Below, in pieces: positions 51,870 to 61,600 of a stretch of 64,000 nucleotides of DNA; the first letter of the stretch is position 1; each line of letters begins with the position of its first letter. The stretch lies in NCBI GenBank assembly GCA_016285645.1, contig JAEERC010000072.1:22889-86888 (forward strand), read 5' to 3'. This DNA is from Clostridiaceae bacterium. GTDB lineage: Bacteria > Bacillota > Clostridia > Oscillospirales > Acutalibacteraceae. Below the pieces are notes generated by a model. The model saw only the letters and a list, made by a program, of their open reading frames with translations, ran no database searches and was not told where the DNA came from. Made by a program: the position numbers and the translations under genes.

Positions 51870-53417
51870 TTATCTGATATTGTAGTATTCCGCCAGTGCC
51901 GAAGCGTCGCTTTCGCGAAACGGCTTGCCGAAAACAATGAAATCGTCGAGGTTGAATATGAGATTTCTTTCTCTGTTTGAAAATGAAAGGTCATCGCCGA
52001 CTGTGAAGGGCAGGCGGTCTGCGGCGCCTTCGGCTGAATCGGGCAGGTTGAAGGTCTTTTTGTGCTCAAAATTGTGGAAGACATCGACAATTTTGTTTTC
52101 GCGGTCAACGCTGTAAATGACGTGAAGCCATTCGGCGGAGTCGTTCTTGTAAGGCATAACGCATTGCGTCTGCGGTCCGTCATCTGTTCCTGTAATAAAC
52201 TCCGTTACATCCCTGTCAAAACTCAGCGTAAAGCCCGCGCCCGATGTTTCCGCGGCCCTGTTCGCGCATACAAAGCATTTTCCTTCGGGGCGTCTGCTCA
52301 CCCTGAGCCAGACGGCGAACGAGAAACTCTCTTTTCCGAATTTTACATCGGGGCAGGAGATGCTCCCCGTAACACCCGGCTCGCCCGTGAACCCGCGTAC
52401 GCCCGTGCTGTAATATTTGATATGCCCGTTTTCGGCAAAAACGTATTTCCCCGTTTCGTCCTTGACGCTGTTGTCAAAAAACAGCGCGAGTTTTATGTCG
52501 GCGGGGGAGAAGAACGAATAAAGCCCTTTTTCCGAGTTTATCGGCGGAGTGGGTCTGCTCTCAACTTTGAATTCAACGGGTTCAGGCATAATATACGGCG
52601 TGTCCGCGTCGGTGAAAATGTTTTCGGGTATTTGCGAGGAATAGCCGTCAATATTGCAGGCGGGCACATCAAGCCCGAAGGCGTGCAGAACTATGGCATT
52701 TATATCCTTTGTCTGCGCGTAGGGGATTTCTCCCTTTTTTACGGTTTTGCCCGCGAGGGCAAGATAAATGTATTTTTCGCCGTCGGTGTAGCCGCCGTGA
52801 CCTCTGATGTATCCGCCGTGGTCGGCGATTACAATAAACAGCGTGTCGTCAATAATTCCCGCCTTTTCGTACGCGCGGTAAACCCTGCCGACTCTCCCGT
52901 CCGCTTCCCTTATCGATTTGAGATGCCCCTCTTTTCCGTAGCCGTGGCCGTGACCGCCGCCGTCCACATCGTCAAACTGAATGAAGAGCAGTTTCGGCTT
53001 GCGGCTGACGCACTCCTCAATTATTCCCGTGAGAATCTCGTCGTTCTGCGCCGTGTGCATCTCAACATCAACATCGTGCTCGATTATGCCGTGGTTTATC
53101 GGGTTCCAGTTGCAGCAGGAGCATAGAAAGGCGTCCGGGAACGCTTTGCGCACTGTTGTAAAAAACGAAGGGAAGGTTTTGTTCTTATATTCCTCGGTGC
53201 TCACAATGTCGTTTGTCAGCCCGTGCACCTCCGGCGTTGTGCCCAGCAGCATGGCTCCCCAGTTCTGCGCGCTGATTGTGGGCGCGAGACTCAGGGCGAA
53301 GTTTGTGTAAGCGCCGTTTTCAAATATTCTGTCCATCTCGGGAGTAAACGTAAAACGGTTGAAATTGCCCATTCCGTCAATTCCCACAACCGCGACATGA
53401 CCGTAAACATAACCCAT
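51870..53417 (-). CDS. Alkaline-phosphatase-superfamily phosphodiesterase with LamG-like C terminus
   Basis: 515 residues, no signal peptide. The N-terminal domain (about 1-290) is type I phosphodiesterase/nucleotide pyrophosphatase-like: VAVVGIDGMGNFN with first metal Asp, the Thr/Ser region TISAQNWGAMLLGTTPEVHG, LLFIQFDDVDGGGHGHGYG, and VIADHGGYIRGHGGY with the paired Asp-His metal ligands. The C-terminal part (about 325-510) looks like a concanavalin/LamG sandwich: FSFAVWLRVSRRPEGKC, EWLHVIYSVDRENKIVDVF and NLDDFIVFGKPFRESDA. This union of phosphodiesterase and LamG in a protein with no export signal is uncommon. The substrate is unknown. Confidence 0.87.
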   Translation of the reverse strand: MGYVYGHVAVVGIDGMGNFNRFTFTPEMDRIFENGAYTNFALSLAPTISAQNWGAMLLGTTPEVHGLTNDIVSTEEYKNKTFPSFFTTVRKAFPDAFLCSCCNWNPINHGIIEHDVDVEMHTAQNDEILTGIIEECVSRKPKLLFIQFDDVDGGGHGHGYGKEGHLKSIREADGRVGRVYRAYEKAGIIDDTLFIVIADHGGYIRGHGGYTDGEKYIYLALAGKTVKKGEIPYAQTKDINAIVLHAFGLDVPACNIDGYSSQIPENIFTDADTPYIMPEPVEFKVESRPTPPINSEKGLYSFFSPADIKLALFFDNSVKDETGKYVFAENGHIKYYSTGVRGFTGEPGVTGSISCPDVKFGKESFSFAVWLRVSRRPEGKCFVCANRAAETSGAGFTLSFDRDVTEFITGTDDGPQTQCVMPYKNDSAEWLHVIYSVDRENKIVDVFHNFEHKKTFNLPDSAEGAADRLPFTVGDDLSFSNRERNLIFNLDDFIVFGKPFRESDASALAEYYNIR

Positions 53418-53466
53418 AAAAATACCGCCTTTTTATTTTTCTGAGGAAGTGTAAGCACCCTCTTTG

Positions 53467-53494
53467 ATTATAGCACCGCCGCGGGCAAACGCAA
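53467..53494 (-). promoter_or_regulatory. Candidate promoter of the phosphodiesterase gene
   Basis: Minus-strand TTGCGT (53494-53489), 16-bp spacer, TATAAT (53472-53467), in the short gap before the gene. Confidence 0.55.
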
Positions 53495-53502
53495 CATAAA
53501 AA

Positions 53503-54141
53503 TCACCGTGTTTTTTTGCTTATCAGAGCGCCGATGGCTGTGCCCGCGAGCGAAATCAGCGCCCCGACCGGCAGCATGGGAAAATCCGGCCAGCGGAAAG
53601 TGTGAACCGCCTGCGTCCCCGAAAAACCGAAAGCCGAAAAGGGCACAAGCATAAACATAAAGCCGAAAAAAGCCGGCAGCGCCCATTTGATTTTGCCGAA
53701 CAGATTCATTTTTGCGCTTAAAAGCGAGATGACGAATGCGGTGACGGACAAAAGAATCCATAAGGATAAAACGGCGACACCGCCCGCCCGGGTGGGTTCG
53801 GCGGTAAACCAGAACACAATCTGCGCCGCCGCCCATATAAGAAGAAATACGCCCAGAAGAATAATCTTTGAAAGTCTGTTTCTGCTTTTTACAACGTTTG
53901 TGCTGTCCTCAAGATAATCGATGTAACCGTTACCGTTCATATTGCTGTCCTCCTTAAGCAATTTGTCAAGACTTACATTGTAAATGTCGCTCATTTTAAT
54001 GACGCTTACAATGTCGGGATATGATTTTTCATTTTCCCAGTTGGAAACCGTCTGGCGGCTGACTCCGATAAGCTCCGCGGCGCGCTCCTGCGTGAGCCCG
54101 GAATCATTTCTCGCCTGTTTGATTTTTGAACCGATATTCAT
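53503..54141 (-). CDS. XRE-family HTH regulator with membrane segments
   Basis: 212 residues from the ATG at 54141, which has GGAGG upstream; the longer frame to 54201 has none. Residues 1-65 form a classic XRE helix-turn-helix: IGSKIKQARNDSGLTQERAAELIGVSRQTVSNWE. The rest has about four membrane helices (about 90-112, 120-140, 153-175, 182-200). Regulators of this type, DNA-binding domain plus membrane tail, are common in Clostridia and may sense the membrane. Target genes are unknown; a 12-bp palindrome lies between its promoter and the divergent CAT-fold gene. Confidence 0.88.
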   Translation of the reverse strand: MNIGSKIKQARNDSGLTQERAAELIGVSRQTVSNWENEKSYPDIVSVIKMSDIYNVSLDKLLKEDSNMNGNGYIDYLEDSTNVVKSRNRLSKIILLGVFLLIWAAAQIVFWFTAEPTRAGGVAVLSLWILLSVTAFVISLLSAKMNLFGKIKWALPAFFGFMFMLVPFSAFGFSGTQAVHTFRWPDFPMLPVGALISLAGTAIGALISKKTR

Positions 54142-54209
54142 TGAAATACCTCCTTGCCGGCCGGCTGAGTTTATGATGAAGGACAGAAACGGTAAAGTCA
54201 ATCAAATCT

Positions 54210-54238
54210 ATTTTACATCCGCTGTTTTTCTTTGTCAA
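54210..54238 (-). promoter_or_regulatory. Promoter of the XRE regulator gene
   Basis: Minus-strand TTGACA (54238-54233), 17-bp spacer, TAAAAT (54215-54210). Confidence 0.8.
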
Positions 54239-54301
54239 AATACTTTTACAATCACTGAAACCCGCCCGAAATTGAACAGTTTATTCATTTTTTTGCATAA
54301 T

Positions 54302-54313
54302 CGGAGCGCTCCG
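54302..54313. promoter_or_regulatory. Perfect 12-bp palindrome between divergent genes
   Basis: CGGAGCGCTCCG, GC-rich in an A/T-rich intergenic region, between the XRE promoter and the CAT-fold gene. It is a candidate operator, possibly for the neighbouring XRE protein. Function is inferred from position only. Confidence 0.45.
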
Positions 54314-54390
54314 TGAAAATAAATACAAATATTTTTTCTTAACGCGGTTTTATTTTTGTGAAATTGATAATATACTTGAAAACAATATTT

Positions 54391-54399
54391 TGATATAAT
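54391..54399 (+). promoter_or_regulatory. Extended -10 promoter of the CAT-fold gene
   Basis: TGATATAAT, an extended -10 (TGnTATAAT). No good -35 lies 16-18 bp upstream, as often seen with extended -10 promoters. Confidence 0.55.
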
Positions 54400-54431
54400 A
54401 ACACAGTAAAAAAATGAAAGGGATTATGCGT

Positions 54432-55346
54432 ATGAAACCAATCAAGACAACTCACTTCAATATCACAAGAAAAATCATTGCCACAACCACAACCGAAAGC
54501 TGGCAGACAATACCGCACACGGGCTTCAGTTATGAGCCGGAGGTTTCCAAGTTTATGGCTATGTCAAAGCAGTTAAACGCCTCGGGCAAATTCAAGCATA
54601 AGATTACCGTCAACACTCTTATGCTCAAGGTTATAGCCGAAGGTCTCAAGGCGGCTCCCGAGTTAAACGCGAACATTCACTATAACCGCAAATATGTAAA
54701 GGGCAGTATCACGCAGTATGAGGATATACACGCCTCCATGACCTGGGTGCTGCCGAACGACGAGATGATGACCATAAACCTTCACGATATCGGCAGCAAG
54801 TCGCTTGACGAACTGAGCGATTACATCGCCGATGTTGCCCGCAGAATCGGCAACACCAACCTCGAGGAGGTTATGTATTCCATCTCGTTTGACGACACAA
54901 TGCTCGCCCTTAAGCGCGGGCAGTTCCTCAAGGTTTTCCGCCGCCTCGCTGGCGCCAAACTCGGCAAACACAAGGTTCACAACCTTACCGGCAAGGAGAA
55001 GAAGGAATACTACGCCATACCCGAAACGGACCGCCTCACTAAAGAAGATTTGCGCCAGGGTACGGTCTGCGTTTCCAACATCGGCTCCACCACAAGGGGC
55101 ATTCACGGCAGATGCACAATGCTCGCCATTATTCCGCCCGAGGTTTTCGTTATCTGCATGAGCGCCGTGCAGAAAACTCCCGTTGTCGTAACCGATGAAA
55201 ACGGCGAGGATAAGGTAGTTCCCGGTCTAGTTATGCCCATGATGTGCGTTTTTGACCACAGGGCGGTCGATTTCGGCGAGGTTGTTCCCTTCGTAAAACG
55301 CCTTGAGCAGATTTTCGACAACCCCGAGGAAATGCTCGAGTGGTAA
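54432..55346 (+). CDS. Stand-alone CAT-fold/2-oxoacid dehydrogenase E2-type acyltransferase domain
   Basis: 304 residues. Three in-frame ATGs occur (54414, 54426, 54432); the last is chosen since AAAGGG is 9 nt before it. The protein has the catalytic fold of E2 acyltransferases and chloramphenicol acetyltransferase: KITVNTLMLKVIAEGLKAAPELNANIHY, split as TVNTLMLKVIAEGLKAAPEL, a TVCVSNIGSTTRGIHG strand region, and the active-site FDHRAVDFG (HxxxD type). There is no lipoyl or peripheral subunit-binding domain, and no E1/E3 genes are nearby, so it is not a normal dehydrogenase subunit. The acyl acceptor is unknown. It is monocistronic with a strong terminator. Confidence 0.87.
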   Translation: MKPIKTTHFNITRKIIATTTTESWQTIPHTGFSYEPEVSKFMAMSKQLNASGKFKHKITVNTLMLKVIAEGLKAAPELNANIHYNRKYVKGSITQYEDIHASMTWVLPNDEMMTINLHDIGSKSLDELSDYIADVARRIGNTNLEEVMYSISFDDTMLALKRGQFLKVFRRLAGAKLGKHKVHNLTGKEKKEYYAIPETDRLTKEDLRQGTVCVSNIGSTTRGIHGRCTMLAIIPPEVFVICMSAVQKTPVVVTDENGEDKVVPGLVMPMMCVFDHRAVDFGEVVPFVKRLEQIFDNPEEMLEW

Positions 55347-55366
55347 TATAATATTGAAAAAAGCAA

Positions 55367-55394
55367 ACCCGCAGGTTTTCCGTAACCTGCGGGT
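55367..55394. terminator. Bidirectional terminator after the CAT-fold gene
   Basis: Perfect 11-bp stem ACCCGCAGGTT/AACCTGCGGGT with T-rich and A-rich flanks, serving the convergent phosphoesterase gene too. Confidence 0.87.
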
Positions 55395-55403
55395 GATTTG
55401 TTT

Positions 55404-56720
55404 TTATTGAACCGTTATTTCGCCTTTGAGTGTTTTGCCCTCTTTCGCGTAGGGGCTTACGGGCAGTATGGATACCGTGTATTTCCCGGCTTCAATGCTG
55501 CCTATGTCAACGCTCATATCTTCCGCGTCCGCGCGCACATAATTTGAAACTACGGTCTGCGCGAACACCTCGCTGTTTCCGCTTTTGACGGTGATTTTGT
55601 AATCCTCCGCCTCCCAGTAGCCTTCCGCCTTAGGGAAGACGAGAAGGGTGTTGCCCTCGTCATCCTTCTGCGCCTCTATCTTTGCGCTTTCGGGGAACTG
55701 CGGAGCGGTGTCGAGCGATTTCAGATTGCCCCAGGTATATCTGTGGGCTGATTTGTCTGTAACATCGCTTAAATAATAATCGTTTTTCTCAAAGAATCTG
55801 TGGCTTACCACATCATAGAGTTTAAGGCGCACATTGCCGTCCTTATCCGCCTCAACAATCCAGAACGCTCCCGATTCGCCGGGCGCGTCCTCATCGCCCG
55901 AAATGTAGTTGAGATTGCTCATAAGCGCCGAGAGCGAGCCGGTGCCGACCGCCGTGAAAGTGCCCTGCCAGATTGAGCGCGGGTCGCTGTTCGCGTAGTG
56001 TGAGTGACCCGAGAAATCTATAACCTGCGGATATTTGTCATAGACTCCCTTTACCGTCAAGTCGCCCCAGTTTACACTGCCGTAAACAGTGCCGAAGGGC
56101 TGGGGATGCTGGAAAACAAACACGGGCATATCCGGGTTTTCCTTTGTAGCGGAGTCGAGTTCCGTTTTAAGCCATTCCTTTTTGGAGGTGAAGGTTTTGC
56201 CGTCCTCCGAATAGGAGCAGGAGATGAAGTGGTAGCCGTTGATGACCAGGTGCAGGTCGACATTTTCGTTGATGTATTCCTTATAAACATCGTAGGCAAC
56301 CGAGGCGTCAACATCGCGGTAGGCAATGAATTCGTGATTGCCGAGCGGCGCGATTATCTTCGTGCCCTCGCGGATGTTTTCCGCGACTATTTCGTTGAAA
56401 AGTTCATATTCCACGGGCTTCCCGTTTGTGGCGTAGTCGCCCACAACCACAACGGCGTCAAGGCTTTTGTAGTTTTCGCCTTCGGCGTAGGCGTAGCAGT
56501 CCGTAAAAAGGTCGGCAAGTTTTTTCGCCGCCGCCTGATCGGGGTCGCCGTTGAGATGCACGTCACTCGTGACCGCGAAACGCACAACGGGCGTAAAGTC
56601 ATCGGGAGCGGAGGGAAGTTCTTTGTTAACCGCTAAAGAAAAAGTCGAAATCCCCATCCAGATTGAGAAGACAACCGTCAGAAATTTAAACATGAACTGA
56701 CCGAAAAAATTGTTGAACAT
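55404..56720 (-). CDS. Exported metallophosphoesterase with C-terminal beta domain
   Basis: 438 residues. Hydrophobic signal or anchor (about 9-32). Calcineurin-like motifs: FAVTSDVHLNGD (DxH), VVVVGDYATNG (GD), PLGNHEFIAY (GNHE), VFQHPQPFG and DFSGHSHYAN (GHxH). The last 90 residues are a fibronectin/Ig-like beta region (YKITVKSGNSEVFAQTVVS). Probably membrane-anchored outside the cell; the phosphoester substrate is unknown. It is one of three such enzymes in the window, each of a different subtype. Confidence 0.9.
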   Translation of the reverse strand: MFNNFFGQFMFKFLTVVFSIWMGISTFSLAVNKELPSAPDDFTPVVRFAVTSDVHLNGDPDQAAAKKLADLFTDCYAYAEGENYKSLDAVVVVGDYATNGKPVEYELFNEIVAENIREGTKIIAPLGNHEFIAYRDVDASVAYDVYKEYINENVDLHLVINGYHFISCSYSEDGKTFTSKKEWLKTELDSATKENPDMPVFVFQHPQPFGTVYGSVNWGDLTVKGVYDKYPQVIDFSGHSHYANSDPRSIWQGTFTAVGTGSLSALMSNLNYISGDEDAPGESGAFWIVEADKDGNVRLKLYDVVSHRFFEKNDYYLSDVTDKSAHRYTWGNLKSLDTAPQFPESAKIEAQKDDEGNTLLVFPKAEGYWEAEDYKITVKSGNSEVFAQTVVSNYVRADAEDMSVDIGSIEAGKYTVSILPVSPYAKEGKTLKGEITVQ

Positions 56721-56784
56721 AAATCCACCTCGCTTATAAGATATGTTATAAGTTTATACCTTTTTATTTTCTAATTCAAGAGCG

Positions 56785-56815
56785 AAAAAGAAAAAGGACC
56801 GCTGTTCGGCGGTCC
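56785..56815 (-). terminator. Terminator of the BspA-like gene
   Basis: Stem GGACCGC/GCGGTCC followed on the minus strand by a T-rich run. Confidence 0.78.
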
Positions 56816-56828
56816 GAATATGGTATTT

Positions 56829-57488
56829 TTATACCAGTTCGAAATTGATGTTGTATTCGAGGGCGTATTTGTAGGCGGGCGAGTGCTTTTTGACTCTCAG
56901 CGTTATTTCGGTGTTCTCATCAAACACGCCGGGGTCAATTGTCTCAACGCTTTCGGGAATGGTGAGATACTTCAGGGTGTGGCAGCTCTTGAATGAGAAA
57001 ATGCTTATGTTGAGCACGCCCTCGGGCACGGTGTATTCATCGCCCGGTCTGCCCGCGGGGTAGTAGCGCAGAACATTTCCGCCCTTTGTGAACATAACGC
57101 CGTCCACACTGCTGTAATCGGCGTTGTCCTCGCTTACATCGATTCTCTCAAGGCCCGTGCATTTCGTGAAAACGCGCCAGTCAATCATCGCGACCTTCGC
57201 GGGGATATAAATCTTTTTAAGCCCCGTGCAGCCGTAGAACGCGCTGCTTTCGATTATCGCGACGCTTTCGGGAATGTTTATCTCGGTCAGTGAAGTGCAT
57301 TTGAAAAACGCCGAGTTGCCGATTGAAACAACGCCTTCGGGAATAACCACGCTTTCAATGTCGGCGCGCTTGTAGAAAACGCCGTCGTCAATGCCCTCGA
57401 TGCCTTCGGGAATAACAACTTTTTTGTCGGTGCCCCTGTAATCGGTGAGTATGTCGTCTTCGGTGATGAAATCAAGATTTACATCCAT
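56829..57488 (-). CDS. BspA-type leucine-rich repeat protein
   Basis: 219 residues built of about six LRR_5 repeats of roughly 23 residues with the pattern IPEGVVSIGNSAFFKCTSLTE and IPESVAIIESSAFYGCTGL. No signal peptide or anchor, so it probably stays in the cytoplasm, unlike the large surface BspA proteins. The repeats serve protein binding; the partner is unknown. The C terminus ends with LRVKKHSPAYKYALEYNI, a common closing motif. GGAG precedes the ATG. Confidence 0.92.
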   Translation of the reverse strand: MDVNLDFITEDDILTDYRGTDKKVVIPEGIEGIDDGVFYKRADIESVVIPEGVVSIGNSAFFKCTSLTEINIPESVAIIESSAFYGCTGLKKIYIPAKVAMIDWRVFTKCTGLERIDVSEDNADYSSVDGVMFTKGGNVLRYYPAGRPGDEYTVPEGVLNISIFSFKSCHTLKYLTIPESVETIDPGVFDENTEITLRVKKHSPAYKYALEYNINFELV

Positions 57489-57543
57489 AATTCATTCTCC
57501 TTATCTTATTAAAATCCCCCAAAACCGTTTCCGGTTATATTCC

Positions 57544-57572
57544 ATTATAACATATTAAGAACGGGTTTTCAT
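57544..57572 (-). promoter_or_regulatory. Candidate promoter of the BspA-like gene
   Basis: Minus-strand ATGAAA (57572-57567), 17-bp spacer, perfect TATAAT (57549-57544). Confidence 0.55.
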
Positions 57573-57705
57573 ATTGTTATTATCAATAGAATTAAAGCCC
57601 GTTTTTTGTGATTTTCACTACTGCGCGGGGCGCTCATATACACAAAATAAAGCCCGTGAAGCAATAAATAAACTTATAAAGCCCTATATGTATGATTTTG
57701 AATTA

Positions 57706-58641
57706 TCAAAGCGCTGTTTCGGTGCCATAGCCCTCGAGCGCCTTACCTTTCGCGAAATTGCGGAAGGTCACAATCATCTCACCGTCATAGATTTCGAGAA
57801 TCATACCGATTCCGTGGGTCGAATATTCCTCGGGCGCGTCGTAGTTTCCGTTGTTCCCCGCGGAGGGGAGGTTTATGTATGTCACGCTGCCGTCCGATGT
57901 CACGGAATCATCGCTCAAACCGAAATGCGTGTGACCGCTCACATAGATAATTTTCACCCCCGCCGATTGCAGAACACTGTCGATTTTTTCGGAGGAGTCA
58001 ATCTGATTGAAGCCGAAATAAGACCGTCTGCCGTTTCTGCCGTAAAGCGGATTGTGATTTATAACGACGGCGGGAATGTTCCTTCCGGCACAGTCGGCAA
58101 GCTCGCTTTCGAGCCAGTTAATCTGTGTGTCCGTGATGACCTGAACCGTGTTTTCCGCGTTGTTTTCAGAGCCGAGAACAATGAATTTCACAACGCCGTA
58201 ATCGGCTGAATAATAAACCTTGTCAATGTTCTTTCTGCAATAGTAGTTGTAACTGTCAACCGAGCGCTTTGAAAGTTTTTTATAGACCTCGCCGTCGGCG
58301 GTGTTGCCGAAATCGTGGTTGCCGAAAGCCACAAGCACATCGCTGCCTTTATTGTATCTGTTGACAAGGCCGTAAAAATCGAACCATTCAACGCTCTGCC
58401 CGTTCATGGTGTTGTCGCCCGCGAAGGCGAGCACATCGGGGGAGCGGCCGCCCGAATAAACGCCCTTGAGCGTATAACCGTCCATAAGAAAACGGGCGTT
58501 GCTGTTTGTTTCCGTGTGCATATCGGAGAGTATGACCGCGCTGAATCTGATGTTTTCCTCATCCCTGTATTCGTAGGGCGGAATATACGCCTCACTGAAA
58601 AACAGAAAGAACGAAATGAGAACGGCGAAAAATCTTATCAT
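57706..58641 (-). CDS. Exported metallophosphoesterase
   Basis: 311 residues with an N-terminal signal sequence (about 1-18). Motifs: AVILSDMHTETN (DxH), LAFAGDNTMNG (GD), VAFGNHDFGN (GNHD), VVINHNPLYG and YVSGHTHFGLS (GHxH). A complete calcineurin-like phosphoesterase, likely secreted. It lies 12 nt after the large GH38 gene on the same strand, so the two are probably co-transcribed; a shared role in degrading phosphorylated mannans is possible but is inference. Confidence 0.9.
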   Translation of the reverse strand: MIRFFAVLISFFLFFSEAYIPPYEYRDEENIRFSAVILSDMHTETNSNARFLMDGYTLKGVYSGGRSPDVLAFAGDNTMNGQSVEWFDFYGLVNRYNKGSDVLVAFGNHDFGNTADGEVYKKLSKRSVDSYNYYCRKNIDKVYYSADYGVVKFIVLGSENNAENTVQVITDTQINWLESELADCAGRNIPAVVINHNPLYGRNGRRSYFGFNQIDSSEKIDSVLQSAGVKIIYVSGHTHFGLSDDSVTSDGSVTYINLPSAGNNGNYDAPEEYSTHGIGMILEIYDGEMIVTFRNFAKGKALEGYGTETAL

Positions 58642-58653
58642 AGCATAACTCCG

Positions 58654-61600
58654 TTATCTGTAAATCTTGACTGTCTTTATTTCGAACGGACGGAAGGTGA
58701 GGTTGAGAATTCCGTTTTCGCAGGGAATATCCTCGCGCTCATCCTCAAGCATATTCGTAAGAACCGCCCTGACGGCATCCGCCGGGAGTGTGACATTTGC
58801 GTTTGTCTTTGTGCCCTCACACTCATAAAGGCGCAGAACGAAGGCGTTGCTGTCGTCCTCGGCGGGCTTTACTGTGTCGATTATGATGTTTTGTTTATCG
58901 GTCTTCGCGAAGGAATCTATATCCGCCGAGCCCTTTACGCAAACGGCGGGAACATTCAGTTCATAGGCGGGAAGAACAACGTTTTCAGCCGTGAATCCGC
59001 CGCCGTGGACGAGGAGGGAGTAGGTCATTTCGTGTACTCCCGCGTCGGCGTTTACCGTGGGATGGTTGCCGCCCCTGTGAAGCGACAGGCGCAGGTTGCA
59101 GTCCGCGAGCGAGACGCCGTATTTGCAGTCGTTGAGTATTGCCGCGCCGAAAGAGGGCTCGCTTAAATCCGTGAAATTGCGGTTGCACACCTCGAATTTC
59201 GCGACTTCGAGAGAGTTGTTTTCGGTGGTCGGTCTCTCAATCGCGCCGAACTGGATTTCACACCTCGCCTTCGGAGCGGAGATGTCGAGGTCAAAGCCCG
59301 CCTTGAGCAGTCGGTGGGGGCTCTGCCAGTCAACGAGTGTGTGGAAATCTATGCGCGGGCTGTCGGCGTAGCATATCATATCCTGTTTAAGCGAAGTGCC
59401 GTCACCTACGGTAAACTCACTGCGAAGAACAATCATTACCGCGCCGTCGGCGGCGACTTCTCTGCCTTCAAAACCGCATACGGGTCTTAAGTTCTTTATG
59501 ATGTCGCGCTCTATGTCCCAGTTGTCATATTCAAGCGGAAGATCCTCACCGAAGAGCAGCACATTGAGAGGCGCCCCGTTTTCCTTGCGGAGCTGTCTGC
59601 CCGATTTTTTGTCAATGAGCGAGGAAATGTAACCGTTTTCATCGAAAACAATTTCATAATAAGGCGTTGCAAGATGAACTCCGTCATATTCAAAGGGCGA
59701 CGCTGCTTCGCTTTTTTCTTCCGTGAGAGCGATTGATTTGCTGCCGAAAGCGGGCAGATGCGTGTTGCCCACGGCGAGAAGATCTCTGCCGCATATATCG
59801 GTGTAACGCTGTGAGGGATAATCCTTCGCGTACCCTTGCGCCTCAATGAACGAAACATCGTTTCTGTCAAACGAGAGGGTGTTGAAAAGCGTCACACTGT
59901 CACTGCCCTGAGTCAGCGAACGGGCGTATCCGAGCGCCGTTTCGCCGTAGTTTTCAAGCAACTCGTCGAGTTCCTCGTTGTAAAGGTCGTAAACGGGGGA
60001 GATGCTTGTGCCGGGGAGAATGTCGTGGAACTGGTTTTTGAGCAGTATTTTAAGCCATTTGTCGCTGTTTTCATTGCGTTTTTCACCGCTTAAAACATTC
60101 AGAAATTCCATATTGTGAAGCGCGTATTCCGCCTTGCGGTTCTTGCGCTTTACATCGTGCATCTGGGTCAGCGTGCCCCTGTGAAGCTCAAGGTAGAGTT
60201 CGTCCTTGTAAACGGGCAGATTCTCTTTCTGTTCTTCAAGCTCGCGCATGAATCCGCTTACGGTCATCTCCTCAATTTCGGGCATACCCTCCATATTTGA
60301 GGAGCGGCGGTAGGATTCAATCATGCTCGCCGTCGGTCCGCCGCCGCCGTCTCCGTAGCCGTAGGCGATAAGGCGCATATCCGTTGTGTCCTTGAGGGAT
60401 ATATCGTTTATCGACGCTCTGCAGTCGCGCACATCGGGCCAGGCGTGAATACGCATGAAATGTGTGAGCACCTCGCTGCCGTCAATGCCCTTCCAGACGA
60501 AACTCTCAAACGGAAATCTGTTGAGTTCGTTCCAGCCGATTTTTGTTGTGCAGAAATATTTAACTTCGCTTCCCCTCATAATTTGAGGAATGTTGCCGTT
60601 GTAGCCGAAGGTATCCGGCAGCCAGAAGGCGTCGGAGGTGTAGCCGAAGTTTTCGCGCGTGAACTGCTGACCTTTGAGGAACTGCCTTACCATAAGTTCG
60701 CCCGAGGTGATGTTGCAGTCGCACTCCACATAAACGCCGCCGTTCGGCTCATATCTGCCCTCGGCAACGCGCTTTTTCATATCCTCAAATATTGTGGGGT
60801 AATAGTTTTTCATCCATTCGCCGTGAAGGGCGGAGGACTGCATGAAAGTATATTCGGGGTACTGATCCATAAGACTCAGGGCGTTCGCGTAGGTGCGCGC
60901 GCATTTGCGCACGGTTTCGCTTACGGGCCAGAGCCAGGCGGTGTCCATATGCGAATGCCCCGTAACGCCCACTCTGCCAAATATCCTCGAATTTCCGCCG
61001 TGGAAATACGCGCGTGAAACGGCGAGCGAATCCTCAACGCCCTTTTTCACCGCCTCGGCGGAAGCGTACTTCGGGTCGAGCACGAGGGTGTCCGCGATTT
61101 TTTCAAGCGCGTTTCTCGCTCTCGGGCGCGCGAAATCCGTTTCGGGCAGTGAGGTGGCGGCGCTCAGAAGTTCGCGTATGTCAATTACAAGGGTGAATAT
61201 ATCCTCGTTACGGGTGCAGATGTTCACGCCGTCAAAGGTGTGCGAATAATCGCCCGCGGGTATGTCGGGATAGTTATAGTTGTTGTACGGATCGGTGTCA
61301 ACATCGAAATGCCCCGCGTAGCACTCGAAGGCAAGTTCAACCTTTTCGCCCGCTCTGAACTTACCCATATACTGGCAGTTGTGGTTGCCGCCGATTATGT
61401 CGCCGTTTTTCGAGTTGTAAATGCCCTTGGGAACGCCGTTTACAAAGAACAGTTGCTCCCTTCCGCCGCAGAGCGAGAGGGCGTAAACCGCTTTTCCGTC
61501 ACAGTTTTCGGGCACGGTAAAGCCGCCCTTTATCCAGCAGTTCACCCATTCTCCGCCCCAGCGCGTGCCTCTTTCTATCGGCGCAAAACCGCTTCCGGGT

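Noticed and set aside
52062..53126. Long plus-strand open frame opposite the phosphodiesterase gene (about 354 codons)
   Set aside because: It lies wholly antisense to a gene with intact metal-site motifs, has no ribosome site and no family resemblance; a codon-bias shadow.
57560..57620. AACGGG...CCCGTT plus T-run as a terminator
   Set aside because: The stem is 6 bp with a loop of more than 30 nt, and no gene ends there on the plus strand.
58315..59166. Plus-strand open frame spanning the phosphoesterase/GH38 junction (about 283 codons)
   Set aside because: Antisense to two conserved genes; composition matches a shadow frame.
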